Assembly: GCF_014648295.1 (NCBI RefSeq)
Contig: NZ_BMQV01000002.1
Coordinates: 1-64,000 of the forward strand
DNA: 64,000 nucleotides
Direction: 5' to 3'
From: Shewanella saliphila
GTDB taxonomy: Bacteria; Pseudomonadota; Gammaproteobacteria; Enterobacterales; Shewanellaceae
Shown here: one piece after another, positions 55,616 to 64,000 of the stretch
Layout: each line of letters opens with the position of its first letter
Numbering within the stretch: position 1 is the first letter of the stretch
Position numbers and translations under genes: made by a program
Notes under the pieces: generated by a model
What the model was told of the DNA's origin: nothing
Seen by the model: only the letters and a program-made list of their open reading frames with translations
Databases searched by the model: none

Positions 55616-55672
55616 TGTTGATACCTTCTTAAATTAACTGAGCAACTAACAATCTGTGACGAACAAATGAAA

Positions 55673-56638
55673 CTAAAGGTTTATTAATATTGGATTTTCC
55701 AAAATTATTGTACTCGACACCACTTTACGACGATATTTGTCATTTAGAGGGCCTATTGTTTTGTCACCTAACGTATAAGTGTTGTCGTTTTTATAGCTTT
55801 GATCTTCTTCATTAGCTCGAACCAATAAAAATACTCTTAGAGCAACTAAACGTTGAAACAATTCGTTGTCCCACATTAATGTAGTGACATTTTGTGCTGG
55901 CATATAGCTGTCTGCAGTGCCATCACCATCATTGTCAAATCCATATAAAATACGCATATTCTCAATGCCTTCGACAAGCTGTTCTTCGTTATTCATGCCG
56001 TTATTAATTGATAGCGTTCTCCGTCTGAGTACCGGAGTGGTGCCATCATCACGAATAAAATAAACATGATGTTGATATTCCCATACCCTACTATTTAATA
56101 ACGCGGGAACGGCGCCACTGCCGTCAAAAAACACAATTTCAGTTGATTCAGTCGCGGCGTAGTATCGAGTAGCTGTTAACACTGTGGCTGGCGGACCAAT
56201 TAAGCGTTTTATTTGGATAACATCAGTGTTGGTATTGGGAGAGACACAGGCCAATGTTTCAGCACTCACACCTTGCTCGTATCCCCATAAACGACGAAAA
56301 TGTGAAGGCTGAAGATTAGGGAAACTTGCATTATTCAAGCCTGCGCCAACGCAATCTGCAGCAACAGCTGTCGACGATATTGTCGTGTTTGTACCAATAA
56401 TAAAATCAGTTCCGGTAATATCTCCCATAAAACCTAACTGGCTTAAGTCACGCTCCATAATCGCTAATGCTATGCGGCCGTTTTCTTGTAACTGATTAAA
56501 CTGACTCGTTGTAGTGACATTACTCGATGACATACTGAACATCGTAAAAATACCAGCTGTTAAAAACAAACTGATCAACATCGCAACCATTAATTCAACG
56601 AGTGACATACCTTGTTGCTTTATAGACACTTTTATCAT
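55673..56638 (-). CDS. pilW: Type IV pilus minor pilin PilW
   Basis: A 321-residue prepilin with KQQGMSLVELMVAMLISLF: cleavage after Gly10, Glu at +5. The segments FNQLQENGRIALAIMERDLS and LGFMGD are typical of PilW, and FLLVRANEED follows near the C-terminus. The start overlaps the pilV stop through ATGA, so the two are translated together. Confidence 0.92.
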   Translation of the reverse strand: MIKVSIKQQGMSLVELMVAMLISLFLTAGIFTMFSMSSSNVTTTSQFNQLQENGRIALAIMERDLSQLGFMGDITGTDFIIGTNTTISSTAVAADCVGAGLNNASFPNLQPSHFRRLWGYEQGVSAETLACVSPNTNTDVIQIKRLIGPPATVLTATRYYAATESTEIVFFDGSGAVPALLNSRVWEYQHHVYFIRDDGTTPVLRRRTLSINNGMNNEEQLVEGIENMRILYGFDNDGDGTADSYMPAQNVTTLMWDNELFQRLVALRVFLLVRANEEDQSYKNDNTYTLGDKTIGPLNDKYRRKVVSSTIILENPILINL

Positions 56639-57189
56639 CTTATAATCGCCGTATTAACTGCTAATGCTCGTCGTCTATCACTGCTGCTACCGCAACCTTG
56701 TATAAAAGTAGACTGGCCATCGGTACCGTCAGAGGTTGCACGTACACCTTTCCACGTCATCACCACGGTGACATCGGTCCCCACAACACTAATACACGCT
56801 GTAGCAGAATCTAAACCACCAACATTAGTGTTATCAGATGATTTTTCATTTTCACCAGCGAATGCACGTTCCCACTGAAATAAATCCCAATTACGAGTTT
56901 CGGCATTGGTGCATATGGTATTAACACCAACATCTACATCGCAGGCTTTGGCTGATGATATCGATGAGCCTGTAAAAGTACCGGCATAATTAGCGAGTTC
57001 GCTGCTATTGATCCGCATGCGATTGATAATATCATTGGCATAATATGAGGCTTGGGTTTGTTGAAAGGACTCAAAACTGCCTTTTTTGGCGACGAGGTGC
57101 AGATTAAAAATGCCAATAAGGCCTATCACCAGAATAACTAGTGAAACCATTACTTCGATTAAGGAAAATCCATTCCTTTTTACTGACAT
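56635..57189 (-). CDS. pilV: Type IV pilus minor pilin PilV
   Basis: A 184-residue prepilin with MSVKRNGFSLIEVMVSLVIL: cleavage after Gly7, Glu at +5. The segments VIGLIGIFNLHLVAKKGSFE, read here in part, and ASYYANDIINRMRINSSEL match PilV. First gene of the minor pilin operon pilV-pilW-pilX-pilY1-pilE-tapY2. A strong ribosome site GGAGG lies 9 bases upstream of the start. Confidence 0.92.
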   Translation of the reverse strand: MSVKRNGFSLIEVMVSLVILVIGLIGIFNLHLVAKKGSFESFQQTQASYYANDIINRMRINSSELANYAGTFTGSSISSAKACDVDVGVNTICTNAETRNWDLFQWERAFAGENEKSSDNTNVGGLDSATACISVVGTDVTVVMTWKGVRATSDGTDGQSTFIQGCGSSSDRRRALAVNTAIIR

Positions 57190-57410
57190 TAGGCCAAACC
57201 TCCATGAAAAGATAATTAAATCTTGGTCTTACCTTAAAAATAACACACTTATAATTACTTTAAGCCATAGATAAGCATAGCTGAGCTAAAAGTAATCAGA
57301 AAGTAGTAACAATAAATATTTACATTGATTTATAAAGTTACAATAAATTCACACGGTTATCTTACTTATAACAATTAATCAGTATTATACTCGGTTTATC
57401 ACACAAGTAC

Positions 57411-57442
57411 AAAAAACCCGCAACTAATAATAGCTGCGGGTT
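57411..57442 (-). terminator. Rho-independent terminator after ispH
   Basis: On the minus strand AACCCGCA and TGCGGGTT flank 12 bases and are followed by TTTTG, 25 bases after the ispH stop. It separates the ribF-ispH block from pilV. Confidence 0.92.
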
Positions 57443-57466
57443 AATAAGTTTAGGTCTATGATTTAA

Positions 57467-58426
57467 CTATCTTAATTCTGCAGGGACAGCAAAAACCGTA
57501 TCTTCTTTTCGACCTTCTACTTCGGTAATAACACTCGGCGCTAATGTAGCAATTGCGTTAACAACCTGTTGAACCAATACTTCAGGTGCTGAAGCGCCTG
57601 CAGTTACGGCCACTTTGCTGACATTATCAAACCAAATTGCTTCAACATCTGCAGCGGTATCAACTAAATAAGATTGCGTACCTGTTTTTTCAGCTAGCTC
57701 ACGTAACCGATTAGAGTTAGAGCTGTTTTTTGAACCAACAACAATCAATAAATCAACTTCGGCAGACATGCTACGCACGGCATCTTGACGGTTTTGAGTT
57801 GCGTAGCAAATATCATCTTTACGAGGTCCTTCAATTGAAGGGAAACGTTTTTGTAAGGCTTCGATAATATCTAAAGTGTCATCTACTGAAAGTGTTGTTT
57901 GGGTAACAAAACATAAGTTTTCAGAATTGCTAACTTGTAAGCTTTGAACATCTTCTGGTGATTCAATAAGATAAACACCACCATTAGGGTTATCGTATTG
58001 ACCCATTGTGCCTTCAACTTCTGGGTGACCTTCATGACCAATCAAAATACATTCAATGCCTTTACGGCTGGCACGAGTCACTTGTAAATGCACTTTAGTC
58101 ACTAAAGGACAGGTTGCGTCAAATACCTTCAACCCACGCTCTTTAGCTTCTTTTCTTACCGCTTGTGACACACCATGAGCACTGAATATAACAATGCTGT
58201 TATCAGGTACTTGCTCAAGTTCATCGACAAAGATTGCGCCGCGTTGTTTGAGATTTTCAACTACATACCGATTGTGCACCACTTCATGACGCACATAGAT
58301 AGGCGGTTCAAATAGCTCTAATGCACGCTCAACAATGCTAATGGCACGGTCAACTCCTGCACAAAACCCTCGAGGATTAGCCAGTAAAATGCTCAGTTCA
58401 GGAGATGTAGGATCAACTTTCAACAT
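57467..58426 (-). CDS. ispH: 4-hydroxy-3-methylbut-2-enyl diphosphate reductase
   Basis: The last enzyme of the MEP isoprenoid pathway, an iron-sulfur protein of 319 residues. The cluster Cys are in [25 protein letters not shown] and [11 protein letters not shown], and the catalytic Glu is in [11 protein letters not shown]. Substrate-binding SSNSNRL and ASAPE follow. It lies 9 bases after fkpB. Normal length. Confidence 0.97.
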   Translation of the reverse strand: MLKVDPTSPELSILLANPRGFCAGVDRAISIVERALELFEPPIYVRHEVVHNRYVVENLKQRGAIFVDELEQVPDNSIVIFSAHGVSQAVRKEAKERGLKVFDATCPLVTKVHLQVTRASRKGIECILIGHEGHPEVEGTMGQYDNPNGGVYLIESPEDVQSLQVSNSENLCFVTQTTLSVDDTLDIIEALQKRFPSIEGPRKDDICYATQNRQDAVRSMSAEVDLLIVVGSKNSSNSNRLRELAEKTGTQSYLVDTAADVEAIWFDNVSKVAVTAGASAPEVLVQQVVNAIATLAPSVITEVEGRKEDTVFAVPAELR

Positions 58427-58435
58427 ATTCTGCCT

Positions 58436-58879
58436 TTATTCCGTTATAACACTGACCACTTCAAGTTCAAATGTAATGGTGTGGCCGGCTAATGGATGGT
58501 TTAAATCAACGGTAATTGAATCGCCCGCAGTGTCACGCACAACACCAGGGATTTCACTACCTCCTGGTCCTGCAAAGCTCACTATCACGCCGGTTTCAAG
58601 CTTCATATCCCCAGGAAAACGGCTTCGGTCCATATAATGGATTGCATCAGGATTTGATTCACCAAACGCATCTTGCGGTGCGAGTGTAAATTGATGTTTA
58701 TCCCCTTCTTTCAAGCCTTTAAGTTGAGCTTCAAATGCAGGACTTAAACTATTATCACCAATGTTTAAACGAGCTGGTTTACCCGAGGCTTTAGTGCTAT
58801 CGGCTGTTGAGCCGTCTTCAAGCACGATATTCATGTGGCATACAAGTGCATGGCCATCTTGTTTAGATAAATCAGTCAC
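58436..58879 (-). CDS. fkpB: FKBP-type peptidyl-prolyl isomerase (SlpA-like)
   Basis: A 147-residue FKBP with the inserted IF domain: ADSTKASGKPARLNIGDNSL near the N-terminus, FEAQLKGLKEGDKHQFTLAP, AFGESNP, and the C-terminal VDLNHPLAGHTITFELEVVS. It catalyses prolyl isomerisation and acts as chaperone in the cytoplasm. The start codon is GTG at 58879 and overlaps the last eight bases of lspA, so translation is coupled. Confidence 0.93.
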   Translation of the reverse strand: MTDLSKQDGHALVCHMNIVLEDGSTADSTKASGKPARLNIGDNSLSPAFEAQLKGLKEGDKHQFTLAPQDAFGESNPDAIHYMDRSRFPGDMKLETGVIVSFAGPGGSEIPGVVRDTAGDSITVDLNHPLAGHTITFELEVVSVITE

Positions 58880-59393
58880 GGTGAGATTGCTCCTCTGACG
58901 CGTTAGCTTCTGGTTTAAACGATTCCCAAATGATTAATATCGCACCAACAAATATGCCAGCATCGGCGATATTAAAGGCTGGGTAATGGCTGGTATTCCA
59001 GTAAAAATCAATAAAATCCACGACAAAGCCATGCATTAAGCGATCAACTAAATTACCTAGCGCCCCACCAATTACAAGGGTAAAAGCTAAATTACTGCGC
59101 CACATAGTGTGCGACTGCTTACGTAGCCAAATGGTTAATAAAGTACTAAACCCCACCGCAATAACGGTAAATAACCAACGTTGCCAGCCACCGGCATCAC
59201 TTAAAAAGCTAAATGCTGCGCCGTAATTTCTTACGTAAGTGAAGTTAAAAAATGGCAGTAAGTTAACCGAGTCATACAATTCGAAGTTGCTCAGTACCCA
59301 TTGTTTAGATAGCTGATCGGCTAAAAACACCAATGCAGCTACCCAATACCAACGCAAGCCACTGTCTTTCCAAGTTAATGGCACAGAACTCAT
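58872..59393 (-). CDS. lspA: Lipoprotein signal peptidase
   Basis: A 173-residue, four-helix membrane aspartyl protease that removes prolipoprotein signal peptides. The start at 59393 (MSSVPLTWKDSGLRWYWV) follows AAGGAAG; 16 more codons are open upstream into ileS. Motifs are LADQLSKQW, the first catalytic Asp in GALGNLVDRLMHG, and the second in FNIADAGIF. In view of the many lipoprotein genes in this window, it is the processing enzyme for them. It lies 13 bases after the ileS stop. Confidence 0.95.
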   Translation of the reverse strand: MSSVPLTWKDSGLRWYWVAALVFLADQLSKQWVLSNFELYDSVNLLPFFNFTYVRNYGAAFSFLSDAGGWQRWLFTVIAVGFSTLLTIWLRKQSHTMWRSNLAFTLVIGGALGNLVDRLMHGFVVDFIDFYWNTSHYPAFNIADAGIFVGAILIIWESFKPEANASEEQSHRD

Positions 59394-59406
59394 TATTAGT
59401 GCTTCC

Positions 59407-62229
59407 TTAAGCGAATTCGCGTTGTTCGCCTTCACCCTCAATATTGGTCACACAACGTTGACACAATGTTGGGTGAGCTTCGATGGTGCCAACCTCTTCA
59501 CGGTAGTGCCAGCAGCGCTCACACTTCTGTGCGTCACTTTTGCTAACCACTAATTTAAGTGAGCTTAACTCGGTTTCAATTGCGTCATCGCCCGCTTGAG
59601 ATAAATCAGCAACTGCCGCTTTTGAAGTCAATAACACAAAGCGAAGTTCATCGCCGACTTTTGCTAACTGCGCAGCTAAATCAGCATCAGCATATAGCGT
59701 AAGCTCAGCTTCTAATGAACCACCAATACGCTTATCACGACGTGCTTGCTCAAGCACTTTGTTCACTTCGTTACGAACATCTAACAGCTTAGCCCAATAG
59801 TCATCACTTAAATCAGTATCTAAAGTGACAGCATCAAGGCCTTGATACCACTCTTGAGTGAATACGTACTTTTCACGCTTACCAGGCAATAATTGCCAAA
59901 CTTCGTCAGCGGTAAAGCTAAGGATAGGTGTCATCCAACGTACCATTGCTTCTGCAATATGGAATAACGCAGATTGACAACTACGACGAGCATGTCCTTC
60001 TTGCTTAGCGGTATATTGGCGATCTTTAATGATATCAAGATAAAAACTACCTAACTCAACTGAACAGAACTGCATCAGCTTTTGAGTTACTTGGTGGAAG
60101 TTATATTGATTATATGCTTCGATGATTTCTTTTTGTAGCGCTGCTGCACGGCGAACAACCCAACGGTCTAGCGCCACCATATCTTCAGACGCAATCATGT
60201 CAGTTTCAGGATTGAAACCACTTAGGTTTGCTAACAAGAAACGCGCTGTATTACGAATACGGCGATATGCATCAGCACTGCGATTTAAAATCTCGTCAGA
60301 TACGGTCATTTCACCGCTGTAATCAGTCGCAGCAACCCATAAGCGTAAAATGTCTGCACCAAGCTTGTTAGTCACCTGCAAAGGTGCAATCACATTACCC
60401 ACAGACTTTGACATCTTGCGGCCTTTACCATCAACGGTAAAACCATGGGTTAGCACTTGTTTATAAGGTGCTTTACCATTCATCGCAGTTGAAATCATTA
60501 GCGACGACATAAACCAACCACGGTGCTGATCACTACCTTCTAGGTATAAATCGATTTCGTGACCATGGAATTCAGGGCGCGCAGCAACCACTGATGAAAA
60601 AGTTGAACCAGAGTCATACCATACATCTAATGTGTCAGTGACTTTACGGTATTTATCGGCTTCATCACCGAGTAGCTCGCTTGCATCAAGGTCCCACCAA
60701 GCTTGGATACCTTGCTGCTCAATACGATGAGCAACACGCTCCATTAATGACACGCTATCTGGATGCAGTTCTTCAGTTTCGCGATGTACAAATAGTGTGA
60801 TTGGTACACCCCAGGTACGTTGACGTGAAATACACCAGTCTGGGCGGTTTTCTACCATTTTTTCGATACGGCTTTGACCCCAATCTGGGATCCACTGCGT
60901 CTTTTCAATTTCTTTCAATGCTTGCGAACGTAAACCATGGTTATCCATAGAGATAAACCATTGTGGCGTTGCACGGAAAATAATGGGCGTTTTGTGACGC
61001 CAGCAGTGTGGGTAGCTATGACGATAAGGCACATGCAGCAATAACGCGCCCTTTTCTTCAAGTAATTCAACCACATTTGCATTGGCTTTAAATACATGCT
61101 GACCGGCAAAAAACTCTGTATCTGGCTTATAAACACCATTATCGCCAACAGGGTTTGCCACTTCTAGACCATATTTTTGACCAACCACAAAGTCGTCTTG
61201 ACCATGGCCAGGTGCAGTATGAACAATACCGGTACCCGCATCAGTAGTAACATGGTCGCCTAAAATAGCTGGGACGTCGAATGCGTAGAATGGGTGATTA
61301 AAGCGCATAAGCTCAAGCTCAGCACCTTTCACTTCACCTAAAACAGTGTGTGACTCGGCGCCATAACGCTCAAGACAAGACTCAACCAACACTTGTGCTA
61401 AAACCAGTGTGGTTGTTTCACCTTCTTTGGTAAATTCAACCAAGCTGTAATCTAATTCAGGGCTAAGTGATAACGCGCGGTTAGCAGGTAGAGTCCACGG
61501 AGTCGTAGTCCAAATAGCCATTGCAACCGGCTTGGCATAGTTTTCAACACCAAATTTAGCAGCCACGGCAGCACTGTCTACAGCAACAAAAGCCACATCA
61601 ATTGCTGGTGAGGTTTTATCTTCGTATTCAACTTCTGCTTCAGCAAGTGCTGAGCCACAGTCGGTACACCAATGCACTGGCTTAACGCCTTTATGTAAAT
61701 GGCCACTGTCGATAACTTTTGCTAGCGAGCGAACGATATTCGCTTCAGTTGAAAAATCCATGGTTAAGTACGGATTTTGCCAATCACCCAATACGCCTAA
61801 ACGAATAAAGTCATCGCGTTGACCGGCAACTTGGGTTGCAGCATATTTGCGACATTCTTCGCGAAATTCTGCAGCAGAGATTTTAACCCCTGGCTTACCC
61901 ACTTTTTGCTCAACTTTGAGCTCAATCGGTAAACCGTGACAATCCCAACCAGGAATATAAGGTGCGTCAAAACCTGACATGGTTTTTGATTTAATAATAA
62001 TGTCTTTCAGAATTTTATTTACAGAGTGACCAATATGAATGCTGCCATTAGCGTATGGAGGGCCATCGTGCAAAATGAAAGGTTTACGGCCAGTACGGCT
62101 GTCACGGATCTGTTGGTACAGTCCATCTTGCGTCCAGCGAGTTAACATTTCTGGCTCGCGATTTGCCAAATTACCGCGCATCGGAAACTCTGTTTCCGGC
62201 AAATTCAAAGTAAATTTATAGTCGCTCAT
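59407..62229 (-). CDS. ileS: Isoleucyl-tRNA synthetase
   Basis: A class Ia synthetase of 940 residues. HIGH box in [17 protein letters not shown] at 65-68, KMSKS loop in [11 protein letters not shown] near residue 600, editing domain with TTPWTLPAN and [12 protein letters not shown], and a C-terminal zinc finger ([12 protein letters not shown] ... LCQRCV). Length is that of the bacterial type. I start at 62229; three in-frame codons before are open. It is followed by lspA as in E. coli. Confidence 0.97.
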   Translation of the reverse strand: MSDYKFTLNLPETEFPMRGNLANREPEMLTRWTQDGLYQQIRDSRTGRKPFILHDGPPYANGSIHIGHSVNKILKDIIIKSKTMSGFDAPYIPGWDCHGLPIELKVEQKVGKPGVKISAAEFREECRKYAATQVAGQRDDFIRLGVLGDWQNPYLTMDFSTEANIVRSLAKVIDSGHLHKGVKPVHWCTDCGSALAEAEVEYEDKTSPAIDVAFVAVDSAAVAAKFGVENYAKPVAMAIWTTTPWTLPANRALSLSPELDYSLVEFTKEGETTTLVLAQVLVESCLERYGAESHTVLGEVKGAELELMRFNHPFYAFDVPAILGDHVTTDAGTGIVHTAPGHGQDDFVVGQKYGLEVANPVGDNGVYKPDTEFFAGQHVFKANANVVELLEEKGALLLHVPYRHSYPHCWRHKTPIIFRATPQWFISMDNHGLRSQALKEIEKTQWIPDWGQSRIEKMVENRPDWCISRQRTWGVPITLFVHRETEELHPDSVSLMERVAHRIEQQGIQAWWDLDASELLGDEADKYRKVTDTLDVWYDSGSTFSSVVAARPEFHGHEIDLYLEGSDQHRGWFMSSLMISTAMNGKAPYKQVLTHGFTVDGKGRKMSKSVGNVIAPLQVTNKLGADILRLWVAATDYSGEMTVSDEILNRSADAYRRIRNTARFLLANLSGFNPETDMIASEDMVALDRWVVRRAAALQKEIIEAYNQYNFHQVTQKLMQFCSVELGSFYLDIIKDRQYTAKQEGHARRSCQSALFHIAEAMVRWMTPILSFTADEVWQLLPGKREKYVFTQEWYQGLDAVTLDTDLSDDYWAKLLDVRNEVNKVLEQARRDKRIGGSLEAELTLYADADLAAQLAKVGDELRFVLLTSKAAVADLSQAGDDAIETELSSLKLVVSKSDAQKCERCWHYREEVGTIEAHPTLCQRCVTNIEGEGEQREFA

Positions 62230-62261
62230 TGATCCCATACCGTTATTAAAGCTGATTAGTT

Positions 62262-63197
62262 TCAGCTAGCATCGTTGCTAAACAAAGCCCGCGCTTCGTT
62301 TGCATCATTTAAAATTTGTTTTTTTAGCGCATCCAATGATTCAAAAGGTTGTTCATCACGGATTTTTGCTACTAACTCCACTTCCACTCGTTTACCGTAT
62401 AAATCACCGGAAAAATCAAACAAGTGGACTTCTAATCTACAGGTTTGCCCATTGACTGTCGGTCTAAAACCCACATTAGCAACACCTTCATAAATATCAC
62501 TATCATCCCAATATAAACGCACAGCAAACACGCCGCGCACCGGAACCACATTTCTTTTTAACGCAATATTGGCAGTAGGAAATCCAATAGTGCGGCCAAT
62601 TTTTTGCCCGTGAGCAACACGACCGCTGAGTATGAAAGGATGCCCTAATAAACGCCTGGCTTGCTCTAGATGACCTAATGCAAGCTGCTCTCTCACTGCA
62701 GTAGAACTGACTCTAAGTGAGCCCACCATAAAGCTTTGAGTGCTCACCACGGTAAAGCCAAACTTTTTACCCGCAGCAACCAGCATATTAAAATTGCCAA
62801 CACGACCTTTACCAAAGCAAAAATCGTCACCTACAACCAGATATTTCACACCCAGTTTTTTGACCAGTAAATCTTCAATAAAGACTTCTGCAGGTTGATT
62901 AGCAAAAGCGACAGTAAAGTTAATACACAACAATTGTTCGATTTTAAGCTCGTCGAGCAACCGAATTTTGTCACGTAAAAGGCTTAAGCGAGCTGGAGCA
63001 TCTGCACCACGAAACCGTTCTTGTGGCTGCGGCTCAAAAGTCATTACAGTGGCTGGCAATTGAAAGTGATGCGCCTTATTCACTAAGTTGCTTATCACTT
63101 GCGCATGACCACGATGGACACCGTCAAAATTCCCGATGGTTAATACGCAACCATGATGAGAAGGTAAAATATTGTGTATACCGCGGATTAATTCCAT
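62262..63197 (-). CDS. ribF: Bifunctional riboflavin kinase / FAD synthetase
   Basis: Makes FMN and FAD from riboflavin. From the start at 63197 ([10 protein letters not shown]) there are about 311 residues. The N-terminal nucleotidyltransferase has [17 protein letters not shown] and [15 protein letters not shown]; the C-terminal kinase has [11 protein letters not shown] and [17 protein letters not shown] site precedes. The frame is open 17 codons further up. It is placed between murJ and ileS, as in many gammaproteobacteria; the ribF start is 130 bases after the murJ stop. Confidence 0.95.
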   Translation of the reverse strand: MELIRGIHNILPSHHGCVLTIGNFDGVHRGHAQVISNLVNKAHHFQLPATVMTFEPQPQERFRGADAPARLSLLRDKIRLLDELKIEQLLCINFTVAFANQPAEVFIEDLLVKKLGVKYLVVGDDFCFGKGRVGNFNMLVAAGKKFGFTVVSTQSFMVGSLRVSSTAVREQLALGHLEQARRLLGHPFILSGRVAHGQKIGRTIGFPTANIALKRNVVPVRGVFAVRLYWDDSDIYEGVANVGFRPTVNGQTCRLEVHLFDFSGDLYGKRVEVELVAKIRDEQPFESLDALKKQILNDANEARALFSNDAS

Positions 63198-63326
63198 TAC
63201 GCTCAATAACTGCCAATTGTAAATCGGCAGATTATATACCCAAACCAATGTCAGATGCGAGTTTCCACCTGATATAATTCCACTCGTTTTAAGCTAAACT
63301 CGCCGTGTTGTTTATCAATGCTTATA

Positions 63327-64000
63327 TCAGTTTGCTGTTGATTGACGTTTTATTTTCCAAGGTCGAACGCCCATCACAAGTAAACTCAATAAATACACCA
63401 AGGCGCCGCCCACTATCAATTCAAATAGCATCACCATGCGTTCAAATGTATGCCATTCAAGCCATTCGCTTATTTGCGGCATAAAATAGGTAATCACTAA
63501 TGTCATTATAGCTGTGGCCACGATTACTTTTGCGGTAAAGAAAAGCGTTTGCCGGCTCATTTTATACACACCAGCACGATGAAGACCACGGTACAAAAGG
63601 CTTGCGTTTAACAACGCCGACAATGATGTCGCCAGTGCTAAACCGACATAACCAAAGGGTATGGCGAAGATTAAGTTAAACCCCATGTTACTCACCATGG
63701 CAATGATTCCGTATTTTACTGGAGTTTTGGTGTCTTGGCGTGAGTAATAACCCGGCGCGAGCACCTTAATCATCATAAAACTTAACAAGCCACAACCATA
63801 AGCCACCAAACTGTAAGAAGCCATTTCAACATCGTTGATGCTAAATGCGCCGCGCATAAACAACACCATCAACATCGGTTTCGCTAATATAATTAATCCA
63901 AGCATGGCTGGTGTGCCCAACAACAAAATGGCTTTGACCCCCCAATCCATTGTTTGATTAAAACCTGAGCCTTGGGCGGTAACATGTTTTTGTGATAATG
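63327..64000 (-). CDS. murJ: Lipid II flippase MurJ (C-terminal part, runs off the window)
   Basis: The last 224 codons or so of a MurJ/MviN flippase. The frame stays open to the right edge, upstream of an internal Met, with LSQKHVTAQGSGFNQTMDWG matching the family's mid-protein loop. Then come VLFMRGAFSINDVEMASYSL and YSRQDTKTPVKYG, both characteristic, and six or so membrane segments. It moves the peptidoglycan precursor across the inner membrane. The N-terminal half lies outside the window. Confidence 0.93.
   Translation of the reverse strand, partial: LSQKHVTAQGSGFNQTMDWGVKAILLLGTPAMLGLIILAKPMLMVLFMRGAFSINDVEMASYSLVAYGCGLLSFMMIKVLAPGYYSRQDTKTPVKYGIIAMVSNMGFNLIFAIPFGYVGLALATSLSALLNASLLYRGLHRAGVYKMSRQTLFFTAKVIVATAIMTLVITYFMPQISEWLEWHTFERMVMLFELIVGGALVYLLSLLVMGVRPWKIKRQSTAN

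Overview
The window reads as a chromosomal segment of a marine gammaproteobacterium of the Alteromonadales, most like Colwelliaceae (for example Thalassotalea or Colwellia relatives). That placement is inference from three things: AT-rich genes, E. coli-like order of housekeeping blocks, and type IV pilus genes of the TapY1/TapY2 kind. The genus cannot be fixed from sequence alone. No phage, insertion sequence, CRISPR array or rRNA operon is visible.

Region 1 (1-17.5 kb, almost all minus strand) is a surface polysaccharide locus under RfaH control. rfaH lies at its head. Downstream is a perfect ops element inside a JUMPstart-like leader, then wecA, a small lipoprotein gene, and a Kps-type export set (outer-membrane exporter, ABC permease, ATPase, inner-membrane KpsE-like protein). 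These are followed by dTDP-rhamnose genes (rfbA, rfbC, rfbD, rfbB), GDP-mannose genes (manC, manB), a repeat-rich coiled-coil protein and a partial or short glycosyltransferase-like gene at the edge. The sugar-nucleotide part is interrupted by heptanucleotide repeats, including one array of about 65 units, and by a four-helix-bundle (S23-type) gene.

Region 2 (17.8-24.9 kb) holds a DUF4136 lipoprotein and a three-gene glucosylglycerate operon: glucosyl-3-phosphoglycerate synthase, a matching HAD phosphatase, and a GH13_18 phosphorylase. It is followed by a 1.8-kb non-coding array of palindromic repeats.

Region 3 (24.9-32 kb) carries ruvX, yqgE, yciH, hemH, a periplasmic glutathione-peroxidase-like protein with a changed active site, a porin, and pilU/pilT. 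Region 4 (32-46 kb) keeps much of the E. coli order yggS-proC-yggT-rdgB-hemW ... yggN-yggL-trmB-mutY-yggX, with a DUF4426 gene, a DUF885 gene, a LysR regulator and a glutaminase added. Between the genes at four places sits a second repeat family made of short palindromes with three-base loops joined by CTAG. A candidate small transcript lies between two terminators near 39.6 kb.

Region 5 (46-64 kb) has a YceI remnant, a tRNA-Phe/tRNA-Thr pair with a good promoter and terminator, sapC, ndh, glnB, two tandem FimT/GspH pseudopilin genes, the minor pilin operon pilV-pilW-pilX-pilY1-pilE-tapY2, and the conserved block ribF-ileS-lspA-fkpB-ispH with the end of murJ at the right edge.

The most unusual feature is the load of three unrelated-looking intergenic repeat families. 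They sit inside operons and at gene ends, and one supplies the last codons of rfbD. All functional assignments rest on recognised motifs and gene order; no database search was run.
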